Shown here: piece after piece, positions 23,162 through 33,944 of the stretch
How the letters are laid out: each line of letters opens with the position of its first letter
Numbering within the stretch: position 1 is the first letter of the stretch
Source: Dendrolimus kikuchii
Lineage: Eukaryota; Arthropoda; Insecta; Lepidoptera; Lasiocampidae
DNA length: 64,000 bases
Direction of reading: 5' to 3'
Assembly: GCA_019925095.2 (NCBI GenBank)
Contig: CM034392.1
Span: 16,091,387 to 16,155,386 of the forward strand
Translations under genes and position numbers: made by a program
The notes under the pieces: model-generated
The model's database searches: none
What the model was told of the DNA's origin: nothing
The model's input: the letters and a program-made list of their open reading frames with translations, nothing else

Positions 23162-25405
23162 TTGAAAATACAGATTTTTATTCTCTGTACAGAAGCGTGC
23201 TCGTCGCGATCCCCGCTGGCCCAGAGGGCCACAATTCTGACCAGGATTCACCCGAGTGCAGTGCACGATAGGGCGTCCCCCGCAGGCGACGCTCACCGAT
23301 GCGCCCCCGTCGGTGTGGATTCTCGCGCATGCGGCGAAGGGGGCCGCCACCCTTCACGCAGCGCCAAACCTGGCGGGTCGAGAGGAGCAGAGTGCCGTAT
23401 AGGCACGTGGAATGTGAGAGGTGGAATGAAAGATAAGATGGACGAAATGATTGATATAATGAATGAGAGAAGCCTGGATGCCTTATGTCTGACAGAGACA
23501 AAGCGGAAGGGGTGCGACGTCGATGACCTCCCCGGTGGCATGCTTGCTCTGTGGTCCGGCGTGGACCTGGACGAGCGTGCAAGTGGGGGGGTAGGCGTCT
23601 TACTCTCATCCCGCTTTGTGTCTGGAGTAAAAGCTTATTGTCTGGTGAACCCGAGACTTCTCTGGGTCCGCCTAAAACTGGGGATCACGCGAGTTTTTCT
23701 GGTCGCAGCTTATGCTCCCGTAAGCTCAGCGGATCCCCAAGAACTCGAGAAGTTTTGGGAGTCTGTAAGAGAAATTCTGGATCTGGCTGAAGGGAACGAA
23801 AGACTAATTATGTGTGGTGATCTTAATGGCTGGGTGGGGACCAAACGAGACGGCCTTGAGGCTGTCCTTGGACCCTATGGTGACAAGAGAGTGAACGATG
23901 CTGGTAGGCCAATCATAGACGTATGCATGGAAAGAAACTTGCTTGTGTCGAACACCCTATTCCATCATAAGGATATTCACATGTATACATGGAGAATGAA
24001 TGATCAGAAAAGTATGATTGATCTGATTTTAATTGATAGTCGCCTCCGAAACACAATAATGGATACAAGAGCCTACAGAGGCCCCACTCTTGAAACGGAC
24101 CACTACCTGGTGATAAGCCGGTTTGTGGGCCTTTTCAAGAAGTGGAGACACTGGCGAGTGCGTACCAATTTCGGGGAGCTTGAAAGAATAAAGTGTGAAA
24201 AATTGGAAGATGTTAGTGTAAGGAGTATGTATGCGCGCCTAGTCGAAGAAAGGCTTGCAAAAGCGGACTTCTCCGACTTAGATGTGGATAATGACTGGGA
24301 TAGTATGAAAGAAAGTATAGTGGAAAGCGCAAAAGAAGCATGTGGATGCGCGAAGAGGCACATAACAACGAAAGGTGATGAATGGTGGGACGCGGATGTT
24401 AAATCCAGCGTAGAGAGAAAGAGAAAAGCCTGGCTGGATTATGTTGCTTCCTTGCAACAGAATGACAGTATGAAAGAGATGAAGAAAGAAATTTATCGCC
24501 TCTGCAAGAATGAAACCAAAGCTTTAGTGAAAGAGAAGCGTGAAAGAATAAAATTGAAAGAAGAAGAGAAGCTGACGGAGAACTTCGAGGCGAATACCAA
24601 ACTCTTTTGGAGAGAGGTTAAGAAGTCTCGGGGTTGTTCGTCAGCTTCCAGAATGGAAAGAATAAAATCTAAAGCAGGGGACGTTCTTGCTAACCCACAA
24701 GAGGTATTAGCGCGATGGAGTGAATATTTTAGAGAAATGTATGATAATATCCCGGATGCTGGCACCACGACTGAGTCTGTGACCGACTCCGAGGAGTCAG
24801 CATCCGAGATCACTTTGGAAGAGATCGAATGGTCGATAAGAAGTCTGAAAAATGGAAAGGCAGTAGGAATCGATAGTGTGTCTGCTGAGATGATCAAATA
24901 TGGTGGAACCTGCGTCCGGGACGCTTTCCTGTCCTTATGCAACTTGTGCTGGAGGACGGGAAAGGTTCCCAAGGACTGGAGGCGCGCTGTCATCGTGCCC
25001 TTGTATAAAGGCAAGGGGTCACGTATGGAGTGCGCCAGCTACAGGGCCATCAGTTTGATCAGCACAGCATCTAAAGTGTATGCGAAGATTATTGAAAAGA
25101 GAATGAGAGTTGTATCCGATGGATTACTGTGGGATGCACAAGGTGGTTTCAGAAATGGAAGGGGATGTATGGATCAAGTTTTCTCTCTCCGCAATATCGT
25201 AGAGAAGCAGCTGGCTATGGGCCGGAAGGTTTTCTGCGGTTTTGTGGATCTAGAGAAAGCATTTGACAGGGTTGTGCGGAAGGACCTCTGGGACATATTG
25301 CCCGGATATGGGATTAATGGCCAATTGATGCGTGCTGTGCAGTCCACTTATGAGGGCTGTATAAGGAATGCTCCGGTGGTTCGGGCATGTGGAAAGAATG
25401 CATGA
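23162..25405 (+). pseudogene. RTE-like LINE ORF2: APE endonuclease plus partial RT
   Basis: A 747-codon open frame. Residues 80-320 are an APE-type endonuclease: TWNVRGG at 82-88, TETK at 111-114, AYAP at 183-186, the MCGDLNGWVG catalytic block at 217-226, the YTWR...DLIL block near 275-290 and the terminal ETDHYLV with catalytic His at 311-317. A reverse transcriptase follows. The WRRAVIVPLYKGKG and YRAISLISTASKVYAK blocks and the FVDLEKAFD block with the first catalytic Asp are present. The frame then ends abruptly after about 50 codons. The YADD box, thumb and connection are missing because of a deletion at about 25365, where the sequence jumps out of frame into the element's C-terminal domain. 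The first ~75 residues are probably not part of the ancestral protein. An intact catalytic endonuclease but a broken RT means it cannot transpose alone. The clade is inferred from the endonuclease style and the tetranucleotide tail. Confidence 0.85.
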
Positions 25406-25672
25406 TGAAAGAATGACTAAACAGATATACAATGCAAAAGTGGATGGATGCAGAAGTCGTGGAAGGCCACGACACACCTTCCATGATCAAATTGATCGTG
25501 TACTAGCAGAAGGTGATGTCAGGAGCCTTAAGAACAGACGAGCTTGCATGACAAGAGTTATGAATGTCAAAGAGGCAAGTGAGGTGTGTAAGAATAAGCC
25601 TAAATGGCACTCTGTTGTTCGTGCCTACCCCGCGAGGGAACTGGCGTGAAGTTATGTATGTATGTATGTATG
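25366..25672 (+). pseudogene. C-terminal domain and (ATGT)n tail of the same LINE
   Basis: From LRWFGHVERMHDERMTKQI to the terminal PARELA and TGA, in a different frame from the upstream ORF (25368-25649), then a TATG repeat tail. Almost identical to 54049-54335. The WFGH-x-ERM motif followed by a GRPR segment is typical of the C-terminus of this LINE group. The join at about 25365 marks an internal deletion, not a separate insertion, because the strand and order match the ancestral element. Confidence 0.85.
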
Positions 25673-25677
25673 TGTAT

Positions 25678-26172
25678 TTTTTAACTAGGTCTGAAAAAGT
25701 GTATTTATTCTGCATGACGCCAATGATATTTAATAAAGTACCCAGATCTATTAGGGATGATAACATAGATTTGTTTAAAAAGAGGCTACAAAAGTTATTA
25801 GTCGAAAAATGCTATTACGACATTAAAATTTTACTCGATGACCAATTGTAAATTAAATTTGACTGTATATAATACATACTTTGAGATACTCTATTATTCT
25901 AATATTTTATTTTTGACATTGTATTTATATAGAATAACTTTGCACTTGACATATTATATATTATTACTGTATAATTCTAGAAAAAAAAGTACAATTAATA
26001 TCTATGGATTGAGTGGATTACACTGTTTTTATTAATTAGTTGATTTTCAACTTATTACTGTTTGCATGCCTGAAAGGGCAAAAACGTGTGAAACATAAAA
26101 TAATATATTGTCATCTAATATTTTTACTAACCATGTTTTTTTAAGCAAATAAATAATTTGATTTGATTTGAT
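25678..26172 (+). pseudogene. CR1/Jockey-type LINE 3' end
   Basis: A 55-codon coding tail in the frame of 25564-25851 reads RSEKVYLFCMTPMIFNKVPR and ends at TAA (about 25848-25850). The FN-x-(L/V)P and FKKRL patterns are common at reverse transcriptase C-termini of CR1/Jockey LINEs. A 3'UTR of about 320 bases ends in a TGATTTGATTTGAT repeat. It begins within a few bases of the preceding LINE's ATGT tail, so one element probably landed at or in the other. Confidence 0.65.
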
Positions 26173-26384
26173 AAAACTGATTAATTATTTATTTTAACAT
26201 TATTGATTATTTTAATAATTTTAATATACAGCGTAATGGTATATACATATAATTTCTTCTACATCTATACATTTATAATTGCTTGCCCTCACTAACTAAT
26301 TGACTTTAATATTAACGCATAGCCCATATGATTGGGGATAAGACTAGGTCAATTTGCATGCCGGTTCTTTCTATACTGTAGGAA

Positions 26385-26614
26385 TTAAGAAAGGATTTTT
26401 GAAAATTCAACCCCTACGAGGGTGAAAAAGGGGATGATAGTTTATATGAAAATCCATCATTTGCAAAGTAAAGTCTAAGTAGCACGAAATTTTATGAATC
26501 TGCTTCTGGTTAAAAATAAATGGGCGTGAGAAAGTGGCTACCTTTAAACTTTCATTGACTATTTAAATTATGACCATTTTTAACTACGCGAGCGAGGCCG
26601 CTGGCAGCAGCTAG
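26385..26614 (+). mobile_element. Helitron-like 3' part
   Basis: Includes AAAATTCAACCCCTACGAGG and ends GCGAGCGAGGCCGCTGGCAG with CTAG at 26611-26614 followed by T. The 5' boundary is uncertain. Confidence 0.5.
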
Positions 26615-26964
26615 TTTACTTAGATGCAAACACAGCGTAAACAGAATATTTTACGATAATAATAGACTAAGTTCTTACAATAATGTGAAGAACAAATTTA
26701 AAGGTCATTTTATGACCAAAGATTGATTGTGGTTAATTGCTTAAGTTGGAAATTCTGGTATTGTCTTAAGATACAACAGCGCCCAACAAATTCCCAAGTA
26801 ATTTAGTTTACAATAGTGACTTGTACAATATAAAATGGCCAACCACACGCAGAGTGAATAGTTCCGCAGTTAGAACTTCCACGGATATTATAATTTGTTA
26901 ACAGATTCATAACATCAAATTAACTGAAATATATCCCTATTAATATTATAAATGCGAAAGTAAC

Positions 26965-26965
<1 letters not shown>

Positions 26966-27013
<48 letters not shown>
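26966..27013. repeat. (GTCT)n microsatellite
   Basis: Twelve uninterrupted tetranucleotides near the 5' end of Helitron F, a usual place for such runs in this element type. Confidence 0.95.
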
Positions 27014-27339
27014 TCCGTTTTCACGTAAAAACTACTGGACCGATTTGGCTGAAACTCAGTATATATATATTTTCGATGCCGAGAATGAACATAGGATACT
27101 TTTTATCCCGGAAAATGGGATAGTTTCCGGGATAAAAGTATATTTGTCTCTCTGTTTGTTATCCTTTTATGGAAAGACTATTGGATCGATTTGGCTGATA
27201 CTCGGTACATATGCAATTTGAATACCGAGGGTGGGCAAGGGATACTTTTCATCCCGGATACTGGGATAGATTTTGGGATAGATTTATGTAAAGTTTATCC
27301 CGGAAACTAAGATAGATTTTTTATTTGTGGTTTGCCATT

Positions 27340-28115
27340 TTCGTCATTTTGTTTATTTTGGTCAATTTGGTCGTTTAGGTAGTTTTGGAAGTTTTGGTAG
27401 TTTTGTTTTGTAGATTTGATAGTTTCGGTAGATTTGGTAGTTGTGGTAGTTTTGTTTTGTAGATTTGGTAGTTTCGGTAGATTTGGTAGTTGTGGTAGTT
27501 TTGTTTTGTAGATTTGATAGTTTCGGTAAATTTGGTAGTTATGGTAGTTTTGTTTGGTAGATTTGGTAGTTTCGGTAGATTTGGTAGTTGTGGTAGTTTT
27601 GTTTTGTAGATTTGGTAGTTTCGGTAGATTTGGTAGTTGTGGTAGTTTTGTTTTGTAGATTTGGTAGTTTCGGTAGATTTGGTAGTTGTGGTAGTTTTGT
27701 TTTGTAGGTTTGATAGTTTCGGTAGTTGTGGTAGTTTTGTTTTGTAGATTTGGTAGTTGTGGTAGTTTTCGTTTGTAGATTTGGTAGTTTCGGTAGATTT
27801 GGTAGTTGTGGCAGTTTTGGTTTGTAGATTTGGTATTTTCGGTAGATTTGGTAGTTGTGGTAGTTTTGTTTTGTAAATTTGGTAGTTTCGGTAGATTTGG
27901 TAGTTGTGGTAGTTTTGTTTTGTAGATTTGGTAGTTGTGGTAGTTTTGGTAGTTGTGGTAGATTTGGTATGTTTTGGTAGTTATGGTAGATTTGGTAAAT
28001 ATGGTAGTTTAGGTAGTTGTGGTAGTTTTGGTTGGTGGATTTGGTAGTTTTGGTTGGCTGATTTTGTAGTTTCGGCAGTTTTAGTACGTTTGGTAGTTTG
28101 GTCGTTTGTGTAGTT
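27340..28115. repeat. Hierarchical minisatellite, 9-base subunits in ~49-base units
   Basis: Built from 9-mers of the form GTAG(A/T)TT(T/C/G)G and GTAGTTGTG. Five 9-mers plus TTTT make a ~49-base unit (GTAGATTTG, GTAGTTTCG, GTAGATTTG, GTAGTTGTG, GTAGTTTTG). About ten units are homogeneous in the centre and both flanks decay into irregular 9-mers. Confidence 0.9.
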
Positions 28116-28460
28116 TACACAATATTTAGTTATATAAATAAAACTAGAACGGGTTGAATAGGATACTAAAGTTTGTATAAGGGACCAATCATTTATCAAG
28201 TTTATAGATATAAAAATTCATAATCTTTAAAAAAATGCGACTTTCACTCAATCTGTCTGTCTGAATACCGAAAATGGACATAGATACTATTCATCCCGGT
28301 AGATGGGATAGTTTGCGATATAAAATGAAGTAAATCTTCCGAGGGCAAATAGCACCAACATAAAAATACAATACAATATATCCTGTATTAACGCCTGCTC
28401 TTAGAACAAGAGGTACGCACTAGAGTTTGACGCGCGGCGGAGCCGCGGGGTAAACTCTAG

Positions 28461-29501
28461 TATCATATATATTAAAACATACCCTTCATATCTTTATATA
28501 ATAGAATCTCCCACTGTAGAGTTCAAAAGATATAAAGCACTTTTATAAGTTTAGAAGCGCATGTTAAATAAAAATGTTTATCTAATGATTGACACAACCA
28601 TGAGCACTGAATATTTTTCAATACACAGTTACACTTGGGATGAGTCTCATGTCTCTTGTCCTATATATGTATTTTTCGGATTACAAAAGATTATTTTATT
28701 ATTATCTTCATGATTTTGTTTATAATTTCTATGTCGTCGTTCTTATATAACCATTTACATACATTCAACACATGCATAAAAGTAAAACAATTTTGAACTA
28801 CATTTTTCTTACATCGAGTATTTTATAATACGAGCAGATGAACAGTGATTTTCACGAACTTATGTAAAAATAACCGATACTGTTTCTAAATATCTGTTAG
28901 ATATTTTCTTTTTCTAAATATCTCAGAATATCCGCACACCGTACGGAGTTAATTGTGTTTTCTGACACAATGTGTGCTGCGTACGTTAATAAATGAACCA
29001 TGTCTACGTCTTCATTATAAGTTTATTGGTCGTAAAAGTTTTAATACATATTTATTGTTAACAACACGTACTTATATGGGCATTATCATCATTCCAGCGT
29101 TTTATCCTGTTTACATGGCTGGTATTAGCTTTCTTACATTTTCATCTTCACCTTGCACGGTCTTTGGCGTGTATCATTATGAGACCACTGATACGCATAC
29201 CGTCTTCACACCGATAGCTAGTAATTCTTTAGCTTACCCCTTTACTCTACTGTGCACAACCCGAAATTGGTTGTGCACAGTAATTGTCAGTTTTCGACTT
29301 TAATAAAATCATGGAAGAAGAATAAATACTATATTTTTCCCTGGTAAAACGTGGCCTTATCAGTGAAGGTGATTCGTGCACTTTTTCTTCTTCCTTTTTG
29401 TATATATATGGGCTCTACACGACTTAAGTACGTATTCAGTGTTAAGAATAATTATCTTTAAGCAAATCGGCATCAGGCGGTCGCCGCACCGATGTAACAA
29501 A
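28461..29501. other. No gene recognised
   Basis: The 116-codon frame at 28953-29303 has no domain, poor start context and contains a hairpin, so it is not called. Confidence 0.5.
29248..29282. repeat. Perfect 14-base inverted repeat (hairpin)
   Basis: TACTGTGCACAACC (29248-29261), seven-base loop, GGTTGTGCACAGTA (29269-29282). Confidence 0.9.
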
Positions 29502-29562
29502 ATGCCAAATTGTAGATCTTTGACTGACGTAAACGAAGAAGTTATTGTAGCCGCTCAAAAAG
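29502..29562 (+). CDS. Candidate first coding exon (weak)
   Basis: An ATG in good insect context (ACAAAATG) opens 20 codons (MPNCRSLTDVNEEVIVAAQK), followed by a usable donor (AAAAAG|GTATAT). A TCAGTG initiator-like sequence lies about 70 bases upstream, and the interval between is GC-richer than its surroundings. No partner exon is identified in the window, so this may be chance. Confidence 0.22.
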
Positions 29563-29982
29563 GTATATAAAAAAACGAAATATAAACAATCAATCAATGT
29601 TTCAAAACAATCTTATTCTACAATACAACTTTCGTTAATTTTTAAGTAATGTACACATTGTTTTAAATCAAGCACAGTAGACGTCATCTTTAAATTTTCT
29701 ATTAACGACTATCTTTTGGTTTTTCTGCTATATTACGATCTTGGAGGCTGTAGTAAATACGGCAGTTCCTCACACAGTCCTTTTGCATGGCTCCACATTA
29801 TCCACCGTAAAATACACAAAGCTTTTGCTTTTACAAAAGGACCTTCCCTTTCGGATTAACCTGAAGTTTGGGTCACACTTGACACCACTCACCTATTATG
29901 TAGTTGCATTATTATTTCTTTTATAGGGAACAATTCTAACGTGCTAACTTTTAATATTTTCTTAAGTTTTCGCGACTTGTAT
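29563..29982. other. No gene recognised
   Basis: Would be intronic if the candidate exon at 29502-29562 is real. No second exon seen. Confidence 0.4.
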
Positions 29983-30275
29983 ACATAATAAAACTACGTT
30001 TTAACGGTTTTCTTCAAGCCATAACATGTTGCGAAGCGGTAGTAAATTAGATTAGGCTCCCATAGAGTAAATAATAACCATAAACAAAATTAAAATGAAA
30101 TAATTAAAATTAACAAGTTGGCGGTAGGCTAAATAAAACTTTAACAATACTCGTTGACACTTGACATCTTTGTCTTCCGTGATCACGGCCACTGAAAAGT
30201 GGCCAAAACGTCGGAAAAACCAAAATCAAATAAAATTACCGCGCTTAAAACCATTAAAACGTAGTTTTATTATGT
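29983..30275 (+). mobile_element. Penelope-like remnant bounded by inverted repeats
   Basis: The 29-base ends (29983-30011; 30247-30275) are inverted copies with one mismatch (core ACATAATAAAACTACGTTTT). Inside, close to the right arm, lies a hammerhead-like fold (30176-30215). The combination recalls the terminal repeats of Penelope-like retroelements, which encode hammerhead ribozymes. No coding sequence remains. Confidence 0.5.
30176..30215 (+). ncRNA. Degenerate hammerhead-ribozyme-like motif
   Basis: The stem GGCCACT/AGTGGCC with a GAAA loop is preceded by GTGATCA (compare core CTGATGA) and followed by AAAACGTCGG (compare GAAACGTC). Two core positions are off consensus, so cleavage activity is doubtful. 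Confidence 0.4.
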
Positions 30276-31440
30276 TCTAACTTTTACTAGAAGGAGTTCT
30301 TAGATTGCCGGCTTGAAGTGCCAATAAATAACGTACGTAAAGATTTTCACAATAAAATAAGCATGGTTTTCTTTTACGTTAACAGAGTGGGTACACATAA
30401 ATATCCATTCAATTTCCGCAGAATATTAAAATGAAACAGGACTTACACTGTTATGTTACGTTGCCATTCAGCGCGGGAATGCGGCCAGCGTTTTGGGAAC
30501 GTTCCTAAACAACAATAGTGTGGGACCGATATAGTTTTGGTTTTTTAGGATATTGTTATAATTTAGCTAATATGTAAAATGTTATGATCATTTATATTTA
30601 GATTTATGTTTATTTTTTTATGTAAGTAATTTCTTGTGAATATATGTAATTAATAAATAAATTACCATTGTTTTTAAATATAACTAAAATGATTTAACGT
30701 TTTTTATAAAGCAATTATATTAATCCAGTTTATATTAGCAGATAAGTGTGGTTTAAAAAAAAAAGGCCTTGCATTTTTATACTTATATTATATTTATAGT
30801 AATAAGTAATTTTCCTACAAACAATTATTTTCATGATTTTCCCAGTAGTTCATAATGTAGTCGTAAAAATATTTAATGTATTCGGTATTCGAGAGGTTTT
30901 GTTAGATCTTTTTTCTAAATAAGCGGAACAAAAATGTCGGGACAAAACAAATGCTCCTTACATTATTATGTAAGCACAAGTATAACAACATTATATATTT
31001 TTTATACATTTTCTTGTACGTGTATAACTTCTAAGATAATCTTAATACTTTTATTAATAGAAGTTCGCTTCAATTACAAAATGAAAGTTAAATTTTATGA
31101 GTCTCCCGAAAATTGAGTTCGAATCTAATAAGGAACCGGTATTATTTGAAAATAAGCTAAGAATTTGAAAGCTTTTTGTCACCGGAAAGTTAAAGTAATG
31201 TTGTGAATGGAGTGAAAGAGGCTGACGGTTGAAACGATGTGAGTCCTTATTATGTTCCTAATGTACCCGCAATTGTTCTGATAACATGCCATTTCAGACG
31301 TAAGTACTCGTCGTAAAATCATCAGAAACTATACGGATATAACGTTTGAAGAGATAATGTGACATTTGTCTTGAAGACCCTTGATAACAAAGAATAAAAA
31401 ACTGCTTAAAGCAATACAATAGTTAAATAATAAATAAATA
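30276..31440. other. No gene recognised
   Basis: AT-rich. The ATG at 30934 has fair context and is followed 34 bases later by a GTAAGC donor, too little to call. Confidence 0.5.
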
Positions 31441-31744
31441 AAATGATATCAGCCCATAAATGACTCACTGCTGGGCTCGGGCCTCCCATTATAGGGGGGA
31501 ACGGATAGTATACCCGCCATGCTTGTTTAAGGCGGCTTGGCAGGTTTGACACATCGGTTATCTCGACATGCAGGGTGCATCACGATGTTTTCCTACACCG
31601 TAGTTAGCATGTGGTAATTGTGACAAATATGCAAATTAGATCGGAAAACTGACTAAGTGGTTGGCGCTTGCGTTCCGGCCAGGATCGAACCCGCGCCCTT
31701 TGAGTTTGCGACGGGTGCGCTAGCCATTACGCTACCACGACTTG
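31441..31744 (-). mobile_element. SINE family S, complete
   Basis: From the ATCAGCCCATAAATGACTCA tail to CCAGGATCGAACCCGCGCCC (intact B box) and GCCATTACGCTACCACGACT. Confidence 0.85.
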
Positions 31745-31789
31745 TGTAAATAATAATGATGTGATGATATTCAACGTTGAATAGCATAA

Positions 31790-32020
31790 TAAATTATTTG
31801 TTTCAGCGAACTTCGTTCGCGTTGCCATGACAGTGACGTATTTGTTAGTAAATTGTAACAGCGGTACCAAAAAAACGAAACTGCAGTGACACCTATGTCG
31901 CTATATTCGCCTATCCCACGGAAATGACGTTAGTTATCGGGATAAAAAGTATCCTTAGTTTTCGGGTGAAGCTCGGACAGACAAATAGACAAAAAATAGT
32001 AGGAGTTTAGATGAAGTAAA
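31790..32020 (-). mobile_element. Helitron-like fragment
   Basis: GCGAACTTCGTTCGCG near the left side, TATCGGGATAAAAAGTATCC and a CGGACAGACAAATAGAC tract resemble the other non-autonomous Helitrons. Ends not preserved. Confidence 0.4.
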
Positions 32021-33415
32021 ACTTCAGAGAATATACTCACAGATAATTCCTCTCTAACTTTTATTAATACAAAATAAATCGTTTAAAAATAAACTTAATA
32101 AGTACTTAACCGTTTCAATTTTTCATTGTTTTAGTCTAAAAAAATATTATTATCAGTTTTATTTCGGTCCAAATCGGGCTTATATTTAATCATCGGTCTT
32201 ATTGACTCTAATCTGTGTTGCACCATGTAAAACTCGATCTCATTCTCTTGCAGGCATAGTCCTATGGTTTTGTGTGTTTACCTCTTTTTAGTATTGCTTT
32301 TTCGTTCCATCGAGTTTCAAATCACGATTCTAAAGAAGTTTCAGTTCAAAATTATAAAAGTTGCATTGTCCAATTCTGCTGGTCCGAGTTAGCCTTCCTG
32401 TTTTTTCACATTTTTAAACGCATTGTACAAACTCTAAACATGTACAGATTCATTATGCAATAGACTGTGACTTTCAGGGGAAATATTCTAAAAACCTGGT
32501 CCTAAATAATGTAATATTTTTCATTTTAGTAAATTTTGAAGAAATGTTTTTCCTCTAATTTGCCGAATGTAGTGGTGTTTTCCATTTAAAATAGAAAAGA
32601 ATAATGTATTCAATGCATAAAGTTACAAACATTTAAATGGGTCTTTGGATCTTTCGAAGCCGATTGAAGTTTGTTTTCGTGATTTGAAACAGATTTAATG
32701 CGCTTGTTTCGTCTCGATATTTATCTTTCAAATGGCACACCACGCACACACAGTTAGTTATCTTTTTTTTCAACAAAAAATGCAGGCAATCAAGATTCTA
32801 GCAGCAATATTTTTGCAGTTGGCTTTTTCTGTGTAGCTATTTTAGCAAAAATGGAAACCTTATACCATCGTCATGTTCGTTCGTCTGTCTGTCTATGTAC
32901 GTTCCAGCCGTTTTTACTCAAGAGTATAAGGTATAATTATGTTCTATATGAATGAAAGATGGGAAAATATATATATTCTACATAATATATCTCTATGGTG
33001 TAGTGAATTCGTAAAAAATAGGGTTGTCTACTCCCTATGTTCTATCCAACGAGTTATTTGAATTTTAATGTTTTCACGCCTATCAAGTTGAGCATTTTTG
33101 ACAATCAATTTCACGTGCTACGAATGTCATACTTTATTGTTCCAGGGCCCAGGCGCGTTATAGTGACGTTCTGCGAGTCATCTAATGTGCAGATTATCAA
33201 CTATTGTTATCAAGCTTTTTAATTATGTTTAATCGTAATGAAATTATTATATTTTAATTAAAAGAAAAAACACTACATTTAAAAAGTCGTAGTTTTGCAT
33301 TTATTTCTACTTTTAAGTATAAATATGTGCGTTATTTGTCTTACTTATTACGCATAAAAGTGTTTTAGTCAATGATTTTAGGTTTTCATTTTATTTTATT
33401 ATATTGCATTTTTTC
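32021..33415. other. No gene recognised
   Basis: Contains a GTTCGTTCGTCTGTCTGTCT phrase near 32880, typical of non-autonomous repeats. No gene. Confidence 0.5.
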
Positions 33416-33640
33416 AGCAGACAGGCAGACACGGCCCACCTGATGGAAAGCAATTACGATCGCCTAGGGACATTTGTAACACCAACGGCGCTACTAATGT
33501 GCTGCCGCTTTCTAAGGGGAGACTGGAACCTGCCCTAATGCCGGAACACAACTCAAGGTTGTTATGGCGGCATAATCTGAACCAGGGTTGGTAGCCATCC
33601 AGATGGGCAATTACCCTATCACCTGGTACGTAGGCGCACT
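33416..33640 (+). repeat. Dispersed repeat R, copy 4 (truncated)
   Basis: TTCAGCAGACAGGCAGACAC to GGCAATTACCCTATCACCTG; the GACAGGCCGCCCGG end is missing. Confidence 0.8.
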
Positions 33641-33719
33641 AAATAGCTTTAAATTTGTATACAAAGAAACTTCATTTTTATATAAAATCAAATTGGTAGC
33701 GCTTCAAGGCATTATACTA

Positions 33720-33944
33720 TACTCTGATTTTTTAATTATCTAGTTAAAATGACAGCTGCGTTCACCTTTTTTTATGTTGCAAGCTTAGAAGTTGAATCCT
33801 ATAGAGAATTTCTTTGGAAATAAGCTTAGAGCAACTCACAGTGGTGAGTAGTTTATTCATATATTCATTTTTCATTCATTCATTCAATAAAAAAAAGGTC
33901 TATCGCAGCTGTCATTTTACTCTAGGTAACTAAAAATCAGAGTA
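33720..33944. mobile_element. MITE with long inverted ends and TA target
   Basis: TACTCTGATTTTTTAATTAT on the left and its reverse-complement counterpart TACTCTGATTTTTAGTTACC on the right; similarity continues through AAAATGACAGCTGCG for about 60 bases. Flanking TA on both sides suggests the Tc1/mariner group. Confidence 0.75.

Larger units (their letters stand above)
26934..28460 (+). mobile_element. Helitron-like element F with internal minisatellite
   Basis: A|TC at 26933-26935, then TAATATTATAAATGCGAAAG and a GTCT microsatellite. 3' end GCGCGGCGGAGCCGCGGGG hairpin, then CTAG at 28457-28460 followed by T. About 1.5 kb, half of it minisatellite. No Rep/helicase coding. Confidence 0.8.

Noticed and set aside
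23178..25014. Minus-strand and alternate-frame ORFs of 75-173 codons
   Set aside because: Shadows of the LINE ORF2, which has clear endonuclease and RT motifs in the plus frame.
27340..28115. Possible CRISPR array
   Set aside because: Units are contiguous and similar throughout with no unique spacers; it is a minisatellite in a eukaryotic Helitron.
27981..28199. 72-codon minus-strand frame with repeated KLP/QLP
   Set aside because: Translation of the 9-base minisatellite units.
28953..29303. 116-codon plus-strand frame
   Set aside because: No domain, no supporting start context or polyadenylation signal, and it contains a hairpin.
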